Numbered from the stretch's first letter, positions 37,188 through 49,129 are shown. The stretch is 64,000 nucleotides of DNA from Candidatus Methylopumilus sp. (GCA_009693175.1 SHXT01000003.1:1-64000), one strand, 5' to 3'. Program-made: numbers and translations. The notes: generated by a model from the sequence alone, not told the origin.

Positions 37188-38453
37188 ATGATTCGTTTTT
37201 TTTATAGTCTTTTAGTCTATTTTCTCCTCCCGTTCACGTGTATTAAGCTGATTTACCGGGCATTAAAGCAGCCTGAGTACTTAAACCATTGGGGCGAACG
37301 CTATGGTTTTTATACCCGTCATAGTAAAAAATCTTGGGAAGAACGTAAAACTTTATGGATTCATGCAGTATCGGTGGGGGAAACAAAGGCGGCCATACCT
37401 CTTATCAAAGTTTTTTTAAAAAAATATCCGCGTCATCATTTACTTCTAACCCATGGCACGCCAACCGGCAGAGCAACCTCCATCGACATTCAAAATCATC
37501 GTATTCATCGTATGTATCTGCCTTTTGATACGCCCGACGCAGTGCATCGTTTTTTATCCACACATCAACCTAGAGTCGGTCTTTTACTTGAAACCGAACT
37601 TTGGTTTAATTTAATTCATATAGCCGAACAAAAATCTATTCCACTTTTTTTAATAAACGCACGTTTATCTGAGAAGTCTTTTCAGCTCTATAGAAAAATT
37701 TCACCGTTGATAAAAACAAGTTTAAAAAAATTATCAGGTGTATTAGCGCAAACAAAAAGTGATGCGAGACGTTTTAAAGCGCTGGGTGCTAACAAAATAG
37801 AAGTGATGGGTAATTTAAAATTTGATGTGAGTCCGCCTCAAAATATTTTAGCGAAGAGCATCCAACTTAAAAAACATTTAGGTTTAAAAAATCAACCTGT
37901 ACTTTTAATTGCAAGTTCAAGGCAAGGTGAAGAAGCAATAATTATTCAAGCTTTATTAAAGCTTAATATCAAACATTTAATAACACTTATTGTGCCGCGT
38001 CATCCACAACGCTTTAAAGAAGTTGAACTTCTTTTTAAAAAAAATCGTCTTCATTTTATTAAACGTACTGATCGTCAACAAACAACAAAAAAATATAACT
38101 TTATATTAGGCGATTCGATGGGTGAGATGTATGAATATTATAGTCTCTCGAATATAGCGCTCATAGGCGGCACTCTGCTCTCTTATGGCGGACAAAATCT
38201 CATTGAGTCTATGGCAATGCATGTGCCCGTGATTTTAGGTCCACACACGTATAACTTTAATGATGTTTCCAAGTATGCCATTGAGACGGGTGCGGGATTA
38301 CGCATTCAAACGCTAGATGAACTTCAAATAGTTTTAACTAGAATGCTTCAATCATCAACGCAATTTAAAATGAAAAAAGCGTGCAATAAAATTATGAAGG
38401 AACATCGAGGAGGCACTTTAAAAATACTACAGCAAATTAAGTCAATCTTTTAA
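37188..38453 (+). CDS. waaA: 3-deoxy-D-manno-octulosonic acid transferase WaaA
   Basis: Transfers Kdo from CMP-Kdo to lipid IVA at the cytoplasmic side of the inner membrane. The 421-residue GT-B enzyme has an N-terminal membrane anchor, WIHAVSVGETKAAIPLI, LLLETELWFNLI and NLKFDVSPP, and the C-terminal GGTLLSYGGQNLIESMA. Its 3' end overlaps the convergent isochorismatase-like gene by 17 bases. Confidence 0.96.
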   Translation: MIRFFYSLLVYFLLPFTCIKLIYRALKQPEYLNHWGERYGFYTRHSKKSWEERKTLWIHAVSVGETKAAIPLIKVFLKKYPRHHLLLTHGTPTGRATSIDIQNHRIHRMYLPFDTPDAVHRFLSTHQPRVGLLLETELWFNLIHIAEQKSIPLFLINARLSEKSFQLYRKISPLIKTSLKKLSGVLAQTKSDARRFKALGANKIEVMGNLKFDVSPPQNILAKSIQLKKHLGLKNQPVLLIASSRQGEEAIIIQALLKLNIKHLITLIVPRHPQRFKEVELLFKKNRLHFIKRTDRQQTTKKYNFILGDSMGEMYEYYSLSNIALIGGTLLSYGGQNLIESMAMHVPVILGPHTYNFNDVSKYAIETGAGLRIQTLDELQIVLTRMLQSSTQFKMKKACNKIMKEHRGGTLKILQQIKSIF

Positions 38454-38988
38454 TTAATTGACTCACTGCTTTAAACATATCGCCTTCTGCAATTCTTAGC
38501 CATTCAAATATCACTGACTCTACATTTGTAATAACAATACTTTCGTGTCGTAATCGAGCGATTGCATTTTGATGATTTAGATTTGATCTTGAAAGTGTCG
38601 CGTCTTCTACCACAAAAACTTCTTTACCCATCGCTTTTAATGCAAGTGCAGTTTGTAATATACAAATATGTGTTTCCATACCAAATAAAACTATCTGCGA
38701 TCTTGTTTTTACAAGTGCGCTCTTAAATTGTGGCTCATCAACACATGAAAATACTTTCTTCTCAATGGCTTTTTTATGTAGTAACGATTGTAGATTTTTG
38801 ATCGTAGGGCCAAGACCTTTTGGATATTGCTCAGTATGAAGTAGTGGAATATCTAAAAGCTGAGTGGCTTCAATCAACACTTGAGAAGTATGAATAATTT
38901 TTTTTATCTCAGGTTTTGGCATGACATCTGCAAGTTTTTCTTGCATATCAATCATGACAACTTGACTTAAAGATTGATCATTGATCAT
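38437..38988 (-). CDS. Isochorismatase family hydrolase
   Basis: 183-residue cysteine hydrolase-like protein: catalytic Asp in VMIDMQEKL, Lys in GLGPTIKN-to-KVFSC region, and the nucleophile Cys in GMETHICILQTA. Same type as E. coli YcaC; true substrate unknown. It lies 5 bases after the methyltransferase gene. Confidence 0.92.
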   Translation of the reverse strand: MINDQSLSQVVMIDMQEKLADVMPKPEIKKIIHTSQVLIEATQLLDIPLLHTEQYPKGLGPTIKNLQSLLHKKAIEKKVFSCVDEPQFKSALVKTRSQIVLFGMETHICILQTALALKAMGKEVFVVEDATLSRSNLNHQNAIARLRHESIVITNVESVIFEWLRIAEGDMFKAVSQLIKRLT

Positions 38989-38993
38989 AGTGA

Positions 38994-39653
38994 TTAAAAA
39001 ATAAAACTATTCTCATGTTTAAAATAAAGTGGTGGCACAACAGTTTCAAATAAAATTTCTTGATTAAAATCTGTTTCGCCCATTTTGGTAATTAAAGTTG
39101 CATGCATCGCAGGTGCATGGCCTAAAACACATAAAAATCTTCCGCCTAATGCTAATTGATCGCGCACCCCTTCTGGCTCTTTAGGTAAAGAACCCGCAAA
39201 AAGAATAGCATCATAAGGCTTACTTTTAACCCACCCCAATGACCCATCGCCAGTGACAAATTGAATGTTATTAAATTTTAATGTCTGACAATTTTGTTTA
39301 GCAAGCCCTGTAAAATAGGGATTGATATCGAGCGACACTACATCTTTCGCTAAACTTGCCAGCAATGCTGTGAGATAACCGCTGCCTGAACCTACAACTA
39401 AGACATGATCTTTCTTTTGTAAAAATAAAGACTGAATAAGACGCGCTTCTAATTTAGGTGACAACATAAAAGCATCTTGACCCAAAGGAATTTCGGTATC
39501 TGCAAATGTGACCCCCTGATATTGAGTCGGCACAAATTTTTCACGGTGTACTTGATGAAGTAAATTAAGCACCTCGGGATCAAGGACCTCCCACGTGCGA
39601 ATTTGCTGTTCAATCATATTAAAACGATTTTGTTCAATGCCATATAGCGTCAT
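38994..39653 (-). CDS. Protein-L-isoaspartate O-methyltransferase family protein
   Basis: SAM-dependent methyltransferase of the Pcm family, 219 residues. It has the N-terminal MIEQQIRTWEVLD, the SAM-binding VLVVGSGSGYLTALLA and the DINP acidic end of the second strand. Repair of isoaspartyl residues is possible, but this Pcm-like branch (MIEQQIRTW type) in betaproteobacteria often lacks tested activity. Confidence 0.9.
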   Translation of the reverse strand: MTLYGIEQNRFNMIEQQIRTWEVLDPEVLNLLHQVHREKFVPTQYQGVTFADTEIPLGQDAFMLSPKLEARLIQSLFLQKKDHVLVVGSGSGYLTALLASLAKDVVSLDINPYFTGLAKQNCQTLKFNNIQFVTGDGSLGWVKSKPYDAILFAGSLPKEPEGVRDQLALGGRFLCVLGHAPAMHATLITKMGETDFNQEILFETVVPPLYFKHENSFIF

Positions 39654-39744
39654 AAGGCCATTATAACAAAGACAAGTTCACTAAATTTCATCATGATTAA
39701 ATATAAATCTAACTTGCATTTCATGGGTGTTTCGCGTAATTTTA

Positions 39745-41776
<2,032 letters not shown>

Positions 41777-42577
41777 ATGGATATCTCGCTTTATTTTTCA
41801 AGTCTTATCTTAGGTCTCATTGAAGGTGCAACTGAATTTTTACCAGTCAGTAGCACGGGGCATTTAATTATTGCAGGAGATATCCTACGCTTTAATCAAG
41901 CATCAGCAAATGTTTTTGAAATTTTTATTCAGCTAGGAGCCATTCTTGCGATCGTCGTCGAATATCGCACAATACTTTTTAAAATCGCGCTCAATTCATT
42001 ACATGACAAGAACTCACAAGCATTTATTTTACGTCTCTTCATTGCATTTTTACCAGCAGCCATTTTAGGACTTTTATTTCATAAAGCGATCAAAGCGTAT
42101 TTATTTTCACCCCTCTATGTATCGCTCGCACTCATCTTAGGTGGCGTGATAATGATGCTCATTGAAAAGCAATCTTTAAAAATCAACACGAAATCAACTG
42201 AGGCTATGAACATGCTACAAGCTTTTAAAATTGGTTGTGCGCAATGCTTAGCTTTTATTCCCGGCGTTTCACGAGCGGCGGCAACTATTATGAGCGGTAT
42301 GCTCTTAGGTTTAAATCGAAAAACAGCGACTGAATTTTCTTTTTTTCTTGCGATTCCTGTTATTACGGCTGCAGCACTTTTTGATTTACTTAAAAATTTC
42401 CACGATCTCACATTGCAAGATCTACCAATTTTTGTAATTGGTTTTATCACGGCTTTTTTAAGTGCTTATGCAGTGATTAAACTTTTTATTCGTTTTGTAG
42501 CTACACATACCTTCATCGCATTTGCTTGGTATCGCATTATCTTAGGTACCATCTTTTTTATTTATTTTAGTGTTTAA
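41777..42577 (+). CDS. uppP: Undecaprenyl-diphosphatase UppP (BacA)
   Basis: Inner-membrane phosphatase recycling undecaprenyl diphosphate. 266 residues with about eight membrane segments; the two catalytic regions are GLIEGATEFLPVSSTGHLII at the N-terminus and PGVSRAAATIMSG in the middle. Directly abuts thiC with no gap, so it is probably co-transcribed. Confidence 0.97.
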   Translation: MDISLYFSSLILGLIEGATEFLPVSSTGHLIIAGDILRFNQASANVFEIFIQLGAILAIVVEYRTILFKIALNSLHDKNSQAFILRLFIAFLPAAILGLLFHKAIKAYLFSPLYVSLALILGGVIMMLIEKQSLKINTKSTEAMNMLQAFKIGCAQCLAFIPGVSRAAATIMSGMLLGLNRKTATEFSFFLAIPVITAAALFDLLKNFHDLTLQDLPIFVIGFITAFLSAYAVIKLFIRFVATHTFIAFAWYRIILGTIFFIYFSV

Positions 42578-42579
42578 CG

Positions 42580-43227
42580 ATGTCAAATCATCGAGCGTTA
42601 ATTCAAACACTGCATGGTATCGTCAAAAAAGCTGAGCGTCATCCCGTGAGCATTAAGAAAGGTTTATCGCAGCTTAATCATTTTGGATTTTCATTTATTA
42701 GTTTTTTGTTGGTGTTGCCTTTTATGCAACCCTTCCCAGTCGGTCCTATCAGCGTATTAGGTGGCATTACATTTGTAGCCTTTGGTTGGCAAATTTTAAA
42801 AGGATATGCTGTGCCTCATTTGCCTAAAAAAATTGATAGCATTGTATTAAGTCTTGATAACTGGCGACGTATTACAAATGCTGCTATTAAGCTTATTCTA
42901 TGGACTGAAAAATTTACCAAGCCACGCTTACTTAGTCTTATTAAAGACTCTTTAGGTATTCAAATCCAAGCGATTTGTCTTATTTTTTCAGGCATGCTCA
43001 TGGCTATTCCTTTTGGTATACTGCCTTTAAATAATTTTTTTCCAGGACTCGCGATTTTATTTTGTGCACTTGGTCAACTTCACAAAGATGGTCTTTTTAT
43101 TTTAATTGCTTTCTTTTGGATTCTTTTTACCATAGCTTATTTCGCTGTATTTTTTGTAGGTCTTTATCTCTTAGGTTTCGAAGGTATAAATAACTTTAGC
43201 CACTGGCTTCACCAACTCTCTTCATGA
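42580..43227 (+). CDS. ExoD family membrane protein
   Basis: 215-residue ExoD-like protein with several hydrophobic segments and the family pattern GFSFISFLLVLPFMQPFPVGPIS near residue 33 and MAIPFGILPLNNFFPG near 145. First linked to exopolysaccharide synthesis and alkali tolerance in rhizobia; the biochemical role is unknown. It overlaps mutY by 4 bases. Confidence 0.9.
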   Translation: MSNHRALIQTLHGIVKKAERHPVSIKKGLSQLNHFGFSFISFLLVLPFMQPFPVGPISVLGGITFVAFGWQILKGYAVPHLPKKIDSIVLSLDNWRRITNAAIKLILWTEKFTKPRLLSLIKDSLGIQIQAICLIFSGMLMAIPFGILPLNNFFPGLAILFCALGQLHKDGLFILIAFFWILFTIAYFAVFFVGLYLLGFEGINNFSHWLHQLSS

Positions 43228-44249
43228 AATCACTTGCTAATCAGTTGATCACTTGGCATGCCAAGTCGGGTCGGCATCATTTGCCTTGGCAAAAATCTAA
43301 AGATCCTTATGCCGTATGGGTATCTGAAATTATGTTACAACAGACACAAGTTGCTACCGTCATTGATTATTACCAACGCTTTATGAAAAAATTCCCCACA
43401 ATTAAAGCATTGGCTAACGCTGACGAAGAGGAGGTAATGCGCTTATGGAGTGGTTTAGGTTATTACCGACGCGCACGTTTTCTTCATGAAGGCGCTCAAA
43501 TGATCATGCATGATATGCAAGGTATTTTCCCATCTGACTTTGAAATGATGATGAAGATACCGGGCATTGGACGATCAACTGCCGGTGCTATTGCCGCTTT
43601 TTCATTTAATCAAAGAAAAGCAATTCTTGATGGCAATGTGAAACGTATTTTTGCCCGCTATTTTTTAATCACAGAATGGACGGGGCTCCCTAATATCGAA
43701 AAAAAACTATGGGCCTATGCTGAATCCCTTTTGCCTAAAAAAGCGATTGCAATTTATACCCAAGCGCTGATGGATTTAGGGGCCACGGTATGTAATAAAA
43801 AACCGCTATGTCCTCTATGCCCGCTTAAAAAAACGTGTGTTGCATTTTTAAAAAACAAAGTACATGCCGTGCCATTGCCGCGACCTAAAAAGAATATTCC
43901 TACACAATCCATATATATGGTCATCATCAAAAATTATGAAGAAGTACTTTTAGAAAAACGTCCTCATCAAGGTATATGGGGAGGGCTTTGGTCTTTACCT
44001 CAGTATGAAAATAAAACCATCAACACTGGAAATTGGGTGAAAAAAAAATTTGGGTTTGATGCGGTGATGATCAAAAAAAATCTTCACATAACAACGACAT
44101 TCACACATTTCAAACTTAATATTACTTATAGCATTCTTGAGACTAAATCTCAGCGTTCAACCCAGCCGTATACATGGATTCCCCTAGAAGATTTAGAAGG
44201 TGCAGCACTTCCTGCAGTAATAAGAAAAATACTTTTAAAACTCAAATAA
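43224..44249 (+). CDS. mutY: Adenine DNA glycosylase MutY
   Basis: Removes adenine opposite 8-oxoguanine. The 341 residues hold the helix-hairpin-helix with IPGIGRSTAGA, the catalytic Glu in SEIMLQQTQV and Asp in LDGNVKR, the iron-sulfur cluster cysteines (CNKKPLCPLCPLKKTC) and a C-terminal Nudix-like domain with GIWGGLWSLPQ. The first Cys spacing here is C-x5-C instead of the usual C-x6-C of MutY. 3' end overlaps the convergent GNAT gene by 15 bases. Confidence 0.95.
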   Translation: MKSLANQLITWHAKSGRHHLPWQKSKDPYAVWVSEIMLQQTQVATVIDYYQRFMKKFPTIKALANADEEEVMRLWSGLGYYRRARFLHEGAQMIMHDMQGIFPSDFEMMMKIPGIGRSTAGAIAAFSFNQRKAILDGNVKRIFARYFLITEWTGLPNIEKKLWAYAESLLPKKAIAIYTQALMDLGATVCNKKPLCPLCPLKKTCVAFLKNKVHAVPLPRPKKNIPTQSIYMVIIKNYEEVLLEKRPHQGIWGGLWSLPQYENKTINTGNWVKKKFGFDAVMIKKNLHITTTFTHFKLNITYSILETKSQRSTQPYTWIPLEDLEGAALPAVIRKILLKLK

Positions 44250-44669
44250 CATATCGCGATGTGGAATATTTACGTCCAGATAAATTTCACTCATAATCTT
44301 AAATCCAAACTTCATATAAAAATTAATTGCGTGACATTGTGCGCTAATGGCAATCGACTTTAAATGATTAACTTTTGCTGTCAGCATTACTTTCTCGATT
44401 AATGCTCGACCTACGCCTTGATGACGCATTTCTTTTAATACAGCCATGCGTCCTAATTGCAAACTATCATTCGATACCATACCTCTTGCACAGCCAATCA
44501 CCTTTCCATCTTGATAAGCTAAAAAATGAATGGCTCTTTCATCTATGCCATCCCACTCTAAATCAATAGGAACTTTTTGTTCTTCAATAAACACTTTTTG
44601 ACGAATCATCTTGAGCGCATCATATGCATCAATCCAATTTGCAATATCAATTTGAAGGTTAGATTTCAT
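44235..44669 (-). CDS. GNAT family N-acetyltransferase (ElaA/YjcF-like)
   Basis: 144-residue acetyltransferase with the acetyl-CoA-binding motif RMAVLKEMRHQGVGRALIEKV. The N-terminal IRQKVFIEEQKVP is typical of the YjcF/ElaA group. Substrate unknown. Confidence 0.9.
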   Translation of the reverse strand: MKSNLQIDIANWIDAYDALKMIRQKVFIEEQKVPIDLEWDGIDERAIHFLAYQDGKVIGCARGMVSNDSLQLGRMAVLKEMRHQGVGRALIEKVMLTAKVNHLKSIAISAQCHAINFYMKFGFKIMSEIYLDVNIPHRDMLFEF

Positions 44670-44741
44670 AAGTGAAATACTTGCATCTTGATTGTGTTAA
44701 AGGCATGATATGCTTTCTTTCTATCTTTTTTTAAGGATTGT

Positions 44742-45170
44742 ATGAATAAATTTTTACCTGCTATCGCACGCGTATTCATTGCACAAATTTTTCTTATATC
44801 CATCATTCTTTCACTCACTGGCATTCTCAATATAGTTGGTGGTTATATGGCCTATCAAAATGGATTGATGAGCCATGGTCTTCCTGGTATTTTTGCACCA
44901 ATTTCAGTCGTAGTGCAACTCATCGTCGGATTTACCCTTTTAATAGGATTTAAAACAAGGATTTCAGCGATCATATTAACGATCTATACACTCATCAATG
45001 CTTTATCTTATTTATATACATTTACGATAGTGCCAGCACCTTTGAATCTTCTTCCTCTTCAGCAAGCTATGCAATACCTAGCAATTACCGGTGGCTTAAT
45101 TATGCTCATGCAAAATCCAGTGACCACTTTTGCATTTGATAATAGAGCAAAAACAAAAAAACAAAAATAA
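44742..45170 (+). CDS. DoxX family membrane protein
   Basis: 142-residue inner-membrane protein with four hydrophobic segments, the usual DoxX size and layout. The N-terminal ARVFIAQIFLISI and QLIVGFTLLIGFKTRI segments fit the family. The role is probably redox- or quinone-linked, but not known. A terminator follows 15 bases after its stop. Confidence 0.85.
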   Translation: MNKFLPAIARVFIAQIFLISIILSLTGILNIVGGYMAYQNGLMSHGLPGIFAPISVVVQLIVGFTLLIGFKTRISAIILTIYTLINALSYLYTFTIVPAPLNLLPLQQAMQYLAITGGLIMLMQNPVTTFAFDNRAKTKKQK

Positions 45171-45184
45171 TATTTAGTGCATTT

Positions 45185-45211
45185 AAAAAGCAGCCGATGG
45201 CTGCTTTTTTT
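45185..45211 (+). terminator. Rho-independent terminator after the DoxX gene
   Basis: AAAAAGCAGCC (45186-45196), loop GAT, and GGCTGCTTTTT form an 11-base stem ending in a T tract. A strong terminator that isolates the DoxX gene from cytochrome b561. Confidence 0.93.
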
Positions 45212-45341
45212 GTATTGATTTATATCAAGTACCGTCATGAATCATGGTAATCATTAAAATACCTTTTAAGTACCCTCACTTTTTTAGAGTAGGTTAAAAT
45301 ATGAGCATTCGGTGCATATGCATAACGATAAGGAATCAATT

Positions 45342-45941
45342 ATGGCAACTTTATCTACAAAATATACAAAGACCGCAATCATACTGCATTGGTTAATTGG
45401 ATTCGGTATTGTCTTCATGTTTTTATTGGGCTGGTATATGTGCGACCTACCAAAGGAAGCCGCTAAAGCTTCGAATTATGATTTATTTGATTTAGGCATT
45501 TATACATGGCAATTAAGTGAGGAAGTTTCGCCACGCACTTTTTATTTCAATCTTCATAAATCTATAGGAATTACGCTTCTCGGATTCATTGCATTTAGAG
45601 TTTTCTGGCGACTTACGCATCCCGCACCGGCCCTCATCAAAACAATGAAAGCATGGGAAAAGAAATTAGCGAATGCAACACATCATGCTTTATATCTTAT
45701 TATGGTCCTTTTGCCCTTATCAGGCTTAACCATGGCCTTATATAGTAAGTACGGTGTTAAATGGTTTGGTATTTCCTTAGCTGAAGGTTTAGGTAATAAA
45801 GGTGTCAGAGATTTTTTTAAAGAAACTCATGAAGCTATTGGCATTCTATTGCTTATATTACTTGTGCTTCATATATTAGCTGTCATTAAACATGCCTTTG
45901 TGAATAAAGATGGCACTTTAAAACGCATGATGTTTAAGTAA
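45342..45941 (+). CDS. Cytochrome b561 family protein
   Basis: Inner-membrane dihaem cytochrome that moves electrons between quinone and periplasm. The 199 residues have four membrane segments and likely haem His in ILHWLIG, NLHKSIGI, ATHHALYLI and ETHEAIGI. The frame is open to 45312, but AAGGAA 5-10 bases ahead of ATG 45342 sets this start. Confidence 0.92.
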   Translation: MATLSTKYTKTAIILHWLIGFGIVFMFLLGWYMCDLPKEAAKASNYDLFDLGIYTWQLSEEVSPRTFYFNLHKSIGITLLGFIAFRVFWRLTHPAPALIKTMKAWEKKLANATHHALYLIMVLLPLSGLTMALYSKYGVKWFGISLAEGLGNKGVRDFFKETHEAIGILLLILLVLHILAVIKHAFVNKDGTLKRMMFK

Positions 45942-45998
45942 TTATCATTTAAATTAAAAAGCCCTATTATGCGAGAGTTTTTTAATATCTAAAGTCAC

Positions 45999-47222
45999 TT
46001 ATTGATATCTTAGCGCTTCAATAGGATGAAGCTTCGCAGCCTTACTGGCGGGATAGTATCCAAAAAAAACACCTACACTTGCAGCTACTGAAAAAGCTAA
46101 AGCAATAGATTGCATAGAAATTAATATTTCTGCACCCGCCATTTTCTTTACCATTAACGCACCCCCTAATCCAAGGCCTACACCAATGATACAACCTACA
46201 ATAGAAATCACACATGCTTCCAATAAAAACTGAAGGAGAATATCTTTTTCTCGAGCACCGATTGCCATACGAATACCAATTTCACGTGTGCGCTCAGTGA
46301 CCGACACCAGCATAATATTCATAATACCAATACCTCCCACAAGTAGTGAGATAGATGCAATAGCCCCCAATAACATCGACATGGTTCTTGCGGTATCACT
46401 TGCTGTCTTTGCCATAGCCGTTAAATTTCTTATAGAAAAATCACTTTCAGTATTTTCACGAATATTATGTCGCTGACGTATAAGTTCATTAATCGCATTT
46501 TCTGCAGTCTCCATATATTTTTCTGATTTTGCTTGAGCCATAATCATACGAACACTACCTGGAATCTGATTACCAAATAATTTTCGTTGTGCGGTAGTAA
46601 TCGGCACAATGATCGTATCGTCTTGATCGCGCCCATCAAAACTTTGTCCTTTAGCTTCTAATACACCTAAAACCATGAAGGGGCTTTTTTTAATGCGAAT
46701 CGTTTTGCCAATAGGATCCACATCATCGCCAAATAAATTTTCAACCACTGTTTTCCCAATCAAAGCGACACGATTAGCCGAACGAATATCAGTCTCCGTA
46801 AACAAATTACCACTATCAACATTCCATCCACGAATAGAAAAATAAGAAGGTGCCGTACCAATAATGACTGTATTCCAATTATTTCCTGCATAAATAATTT
46901 GTGCATTACCTGTGCTAATAGGTGCAATCATTGCAATATCATCTAACTCACCAATTGCATTAGCGTCATTGATATTTAATGCTGAAGAGTTACCTGAGCC
47001 AGTTCTTGATCCTGATGTGCTTGAAGAGCCCGATAAAATCACAAATAAATTACTTCCCATCGAATCGATCGATTTTTTAATAGCCTGTTGTGCACCTTCA
47101 CCTATCGCCATCATGAGGACAACCGCACTTACACCAATTACCATACCTAACATCGTCAAAAATGTTCTTAAGCGGTTAGCGCCCATCGCATGCCAGGCTT
47201 CACTTAACATAGAAAAAAACAT
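45999..47222 (-). CDS. ABC transporter permease, MacB/FtsX type
   Basis: 407-residue permease with an N-terminal membrane segment, a periplasmic MacB core domain (about 50-260, with a Ser/Gly-rich loop) and three C-terminal segments (FtsX domain, IGIRMAIGAREKDIL and the final ASKAAKLHPIEALRYQ). In MacB of E. coli this part is fused to the ATPase; here the two are separate genes, as in YknYZ. It shares one base with the ATPase gene. Substrate cannot be told; see the neighbouring lipid-type cluster. Confidence 0.94.
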   Translation of the reverse strand: MFFSMLSEAWHAMGANRLRTFLTMLGMVIGVSAVVLMMAIGEGAQQAIKKSIDSMGSNLFVILSGSSSTSGSRTGSGNSSALNINDANAIGELDDIAMIAPISTGNAQIIYAGNNWNTVIIGTAPSYFSIRGWNVDSGNLFTETDIRSANRVALIGKTVVENLFGDDVDPIGKTIRIKKSPFMVLGVLEAKGQSFDGRDQDDTIIVPITTAQRKLFGNQIPGSVRMIMAQAKSEKYMETAENAINELIRQRHNIRENTESDFSIRNLTAMAKTASDTARTMSMLLGAIASISLLVGGIGIMNIMLVSVTERTREIGIRMAIGAREKDILLQFLLEACVISIVGCIIGVGLGLGGALMVKKMAGAEILISMQSIALAFSVAASVGVFFGYYPASKAAKLHPIEALRYQ

Positions 47223-47929
47223 TAATAGATTTCCTCAAATTTTTGATTGCGTCGATCATCTACAATTCTTCCATCTAAAAAACGTATTTGTCTACTTGCA
47301 TGATCTGCGATGTCATTTTCATGTGTCACGATAATAATCGTGATGCCTTCTTTATTTAAAGTATTAAATAAAGACATAATCTCTTCACTCGTTTTACTAT
47401 CTAAATTACCTGTTGGTTCATCTGCTAAGATAATACGTGGTTGATTAATGAGCGCACGTGCAATTGCAACACGCTGTTCTTGGCCACCTGAAATTTGATT
47501 AGGTTTCGAATTGAGGTATTGACCTAGGCCTACTTTTTCTAATAGTTTTTTTGATTTTTCATCTCTCAGCATTTTGCTATCATTTGCATAAACTAAAGGT
47601 AAAGATACATTGTCGAGAAGTGTTGATCTTGAAAGTAAATTAAATCCTTGAAATACAAAACCTATAGTTTTATTTCTAAGCTTTGCAAGTTCATTACCAT
47701 TGAGTGATTTAATCGATTGATGATCAAGTTTATATTCGCCTTGTGTTGGCCGATCTAAACATCCTAGAATATTCATAAATGTCGACTTGCCGGAACCTGA
47801 AGGTCCCATAATCGCAACGTAGTCACCTTCGGAAATCGTAAGATTAACATCTTTCAGTACGGGAAAAACGCCTGCGACGGTATCGTAGTCTTTATAAAGC
47901 CCGCTAATTTCAATGACATTATTAATCAT
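47222..47929 (-). CDS. ABC transporter ATP-binding protein, MacB/LolD type
   Basis: 235-residue ATPase with Walker A GPSGSGKST, Q-loop FVFQGFNLL, signature SGGQEQRVAIARAL, Walker B IILADEPTGNLDS and H-loop VTHEND. It pairs with the permease downstream (1-base overlap) and lies 3 bases after the adaptor gene, making a MacAB-like tripartite pump with TolC. Confidence 0.95.
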   Translation of the reverse strand: MINNVIEISGLYKDYDTVAGVFPVLKDVNLTISEGDYVAIMGPSGSGKSTFMNILGCLDRPTQGEYKLDHQSIKSLNGNELAKLRNKTIGFVFQGFNLLSRSTLLDNVSLPLVYANDSKMLRDEKSKKLLEKVGLGQYLNSKPNQISGGQEQRVAIARALINQPRIILADEPTGNLDSKTSEEIMSLFNTLNKEGITIIIVTHENDIADHASRQIRFLDGRIVDDRRNQKFEEIY

Positions 47930-47932
47930 GCA

Positions 47933-49129
47933 TTAAAATACTCGTGGTGGGCGATTGGGCCCTTGTGCACTTGAACCTGATTTGTTATCTCCCAGCGCAT
48001 CGCCGGTAATGATGAGATCATTTGCTTTAATCTCCGAACTTATAATTTCAGTAAATTTTCCATTGGTAATACTTGTTTTAACTTTCACCATTTCAGGTTT
48101 GTTATTTTTTAATATATAAACTTTACCAAAAGCCAAACCATCATCTACTGATTTAAGCTTGTCATTTTTGTTATTTTCTTTTTTGATCGCCGCAATCGTT
48201 TCATCATTTTTAGGACGATAACGAAGAGCCGCGTTAGGAACCAAAAGTACATTGTCATGTTTAGCAAAAGTAATATTCACATAAGCCGTCATACCAGGTA
48301 ACAACAATTGATCTGGATTATCAACTGAAATAACAATATTATATGTCACGACATTAGCAGTGTTAGTAGGATTTAATCGAATTTGTTTAACCACACCTTC
48401 AAAATTTTTATTCGGAAATGCATCAACATTAAATTTAGCGACTTGCCCTACTTTAATACGGCCAATATCTGCTTCTGCGAAGCTTGTATCAATCTGCATC
48501 TTGGATAAGTCTTGCGCAATTTTAAATAAGGTGGGTGTTTGTAAACTTGCAGCTACTGTCTGGCCCACATCAACCACACGATCCACCACCACACCTGACA
48601 CAGGAGAGCGAATAATTGAATAGCTGTAATTAGTTTGATCACGTTTAAGCTGTGCTTGAGTAGTTGTGAGTTGAGCTTGTGCTGATTTAAAGGCTTGAAT
48701 CGCTTCGTCAAGATCTTGCTTTGATACATATTCTTGTTGAAATAAATTACGCATTCTCGCTTCATTCGCTTTAGCTAATTCGAGAGAAGCTTCATTATTT
48801 TTTACATTACCCAGCGACTGGGCAATCTGCGCTTTAAATAGTTCATCTTCTAATTCTAAAAGCACCTGATCTTTTTTGACTTGAGCGTTATAGTCTGCAT
48901 AGATTTTTTTAACGCGCCCGGAAACTTGCGTACCCACATTCACGAGAATCACAGGATTAATAGTGCCATTGGCAGTGACATTTTGTTCAATGTCACCAAG
49001 CGTTACATTTTGAAGTCGATATAAATCTTCAGGTTTCTTTTTATGCGCTAATTGATAAACGTAGAGCGCTGAAAATATAAATACTAAAATTGAAACAATG
49101 CTTAACAGACGATTAGCTATTTTTTTCAT
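47933..49129 (-). CDS. MacA-like periplasmic adaptor (HlyD family)
   Basis: 398-residue membrane-fusion protein: N-terminal anchor at about 8-25, lipoyl half-motifs (GTQVSGRVKKIYADYN and IRSPVSGVVVDRVVDVGQ) flanking an alpha-hairpin coiled coil, then beta-barrel and MP domains. It connects the ABC pump with TolC across the periplasm. The tail after about 375 is a low-complexity Ser/Gly/Pro stretch. 6 bases after tolC. Confidence 0.94.
   Translation of the reverse strand: MKKIANRLLSIVSILVFIFSALYVYQLAHKKKPEDLYRLQNVTLGDIEQNVTANGTINPVILVNVGTQVSGRVKKIYADYNAQVKKDQVLLELEDELFKAQIAQSLGNVKNNEASLELAKANEARMRNLFQQEYVSKQDLDEAIQAFKSAQAQLTTTQAQLKRDQTNYSYSIIRSPVSGVVVDRVVDVGQTVAASLQTPTLFKIAQDLSKMQIDTSFAEADIGRIKVGQVAKFNVDAFPNKNFEGVVKQIRLNPTNTANVVTYNIVISVDNPDQLLLPGMTAYVNITFAKHDNVLLVPNAALRYRPKNDETIAAIKKENNKNDKLKSVDDGLAFGKVYILKNNKPEMVKVKTSITNGKFTEIISSEIKANDLIITGDALGDNKSGSSAQGPNRPPRVF

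Noticed and set aside
43224-44249. Frameshift in mutY near the iron-sulfur loop
   Set aside because: The frame continues correctly on both sides; only the spacing differs by one residue.
46912-47334. 140-codon open frame on the plus strand across the permease and ATPase genes
   Set aside because: Antisense shadow over two clearly identified ABC genes; no homologous look and no ribosome site.
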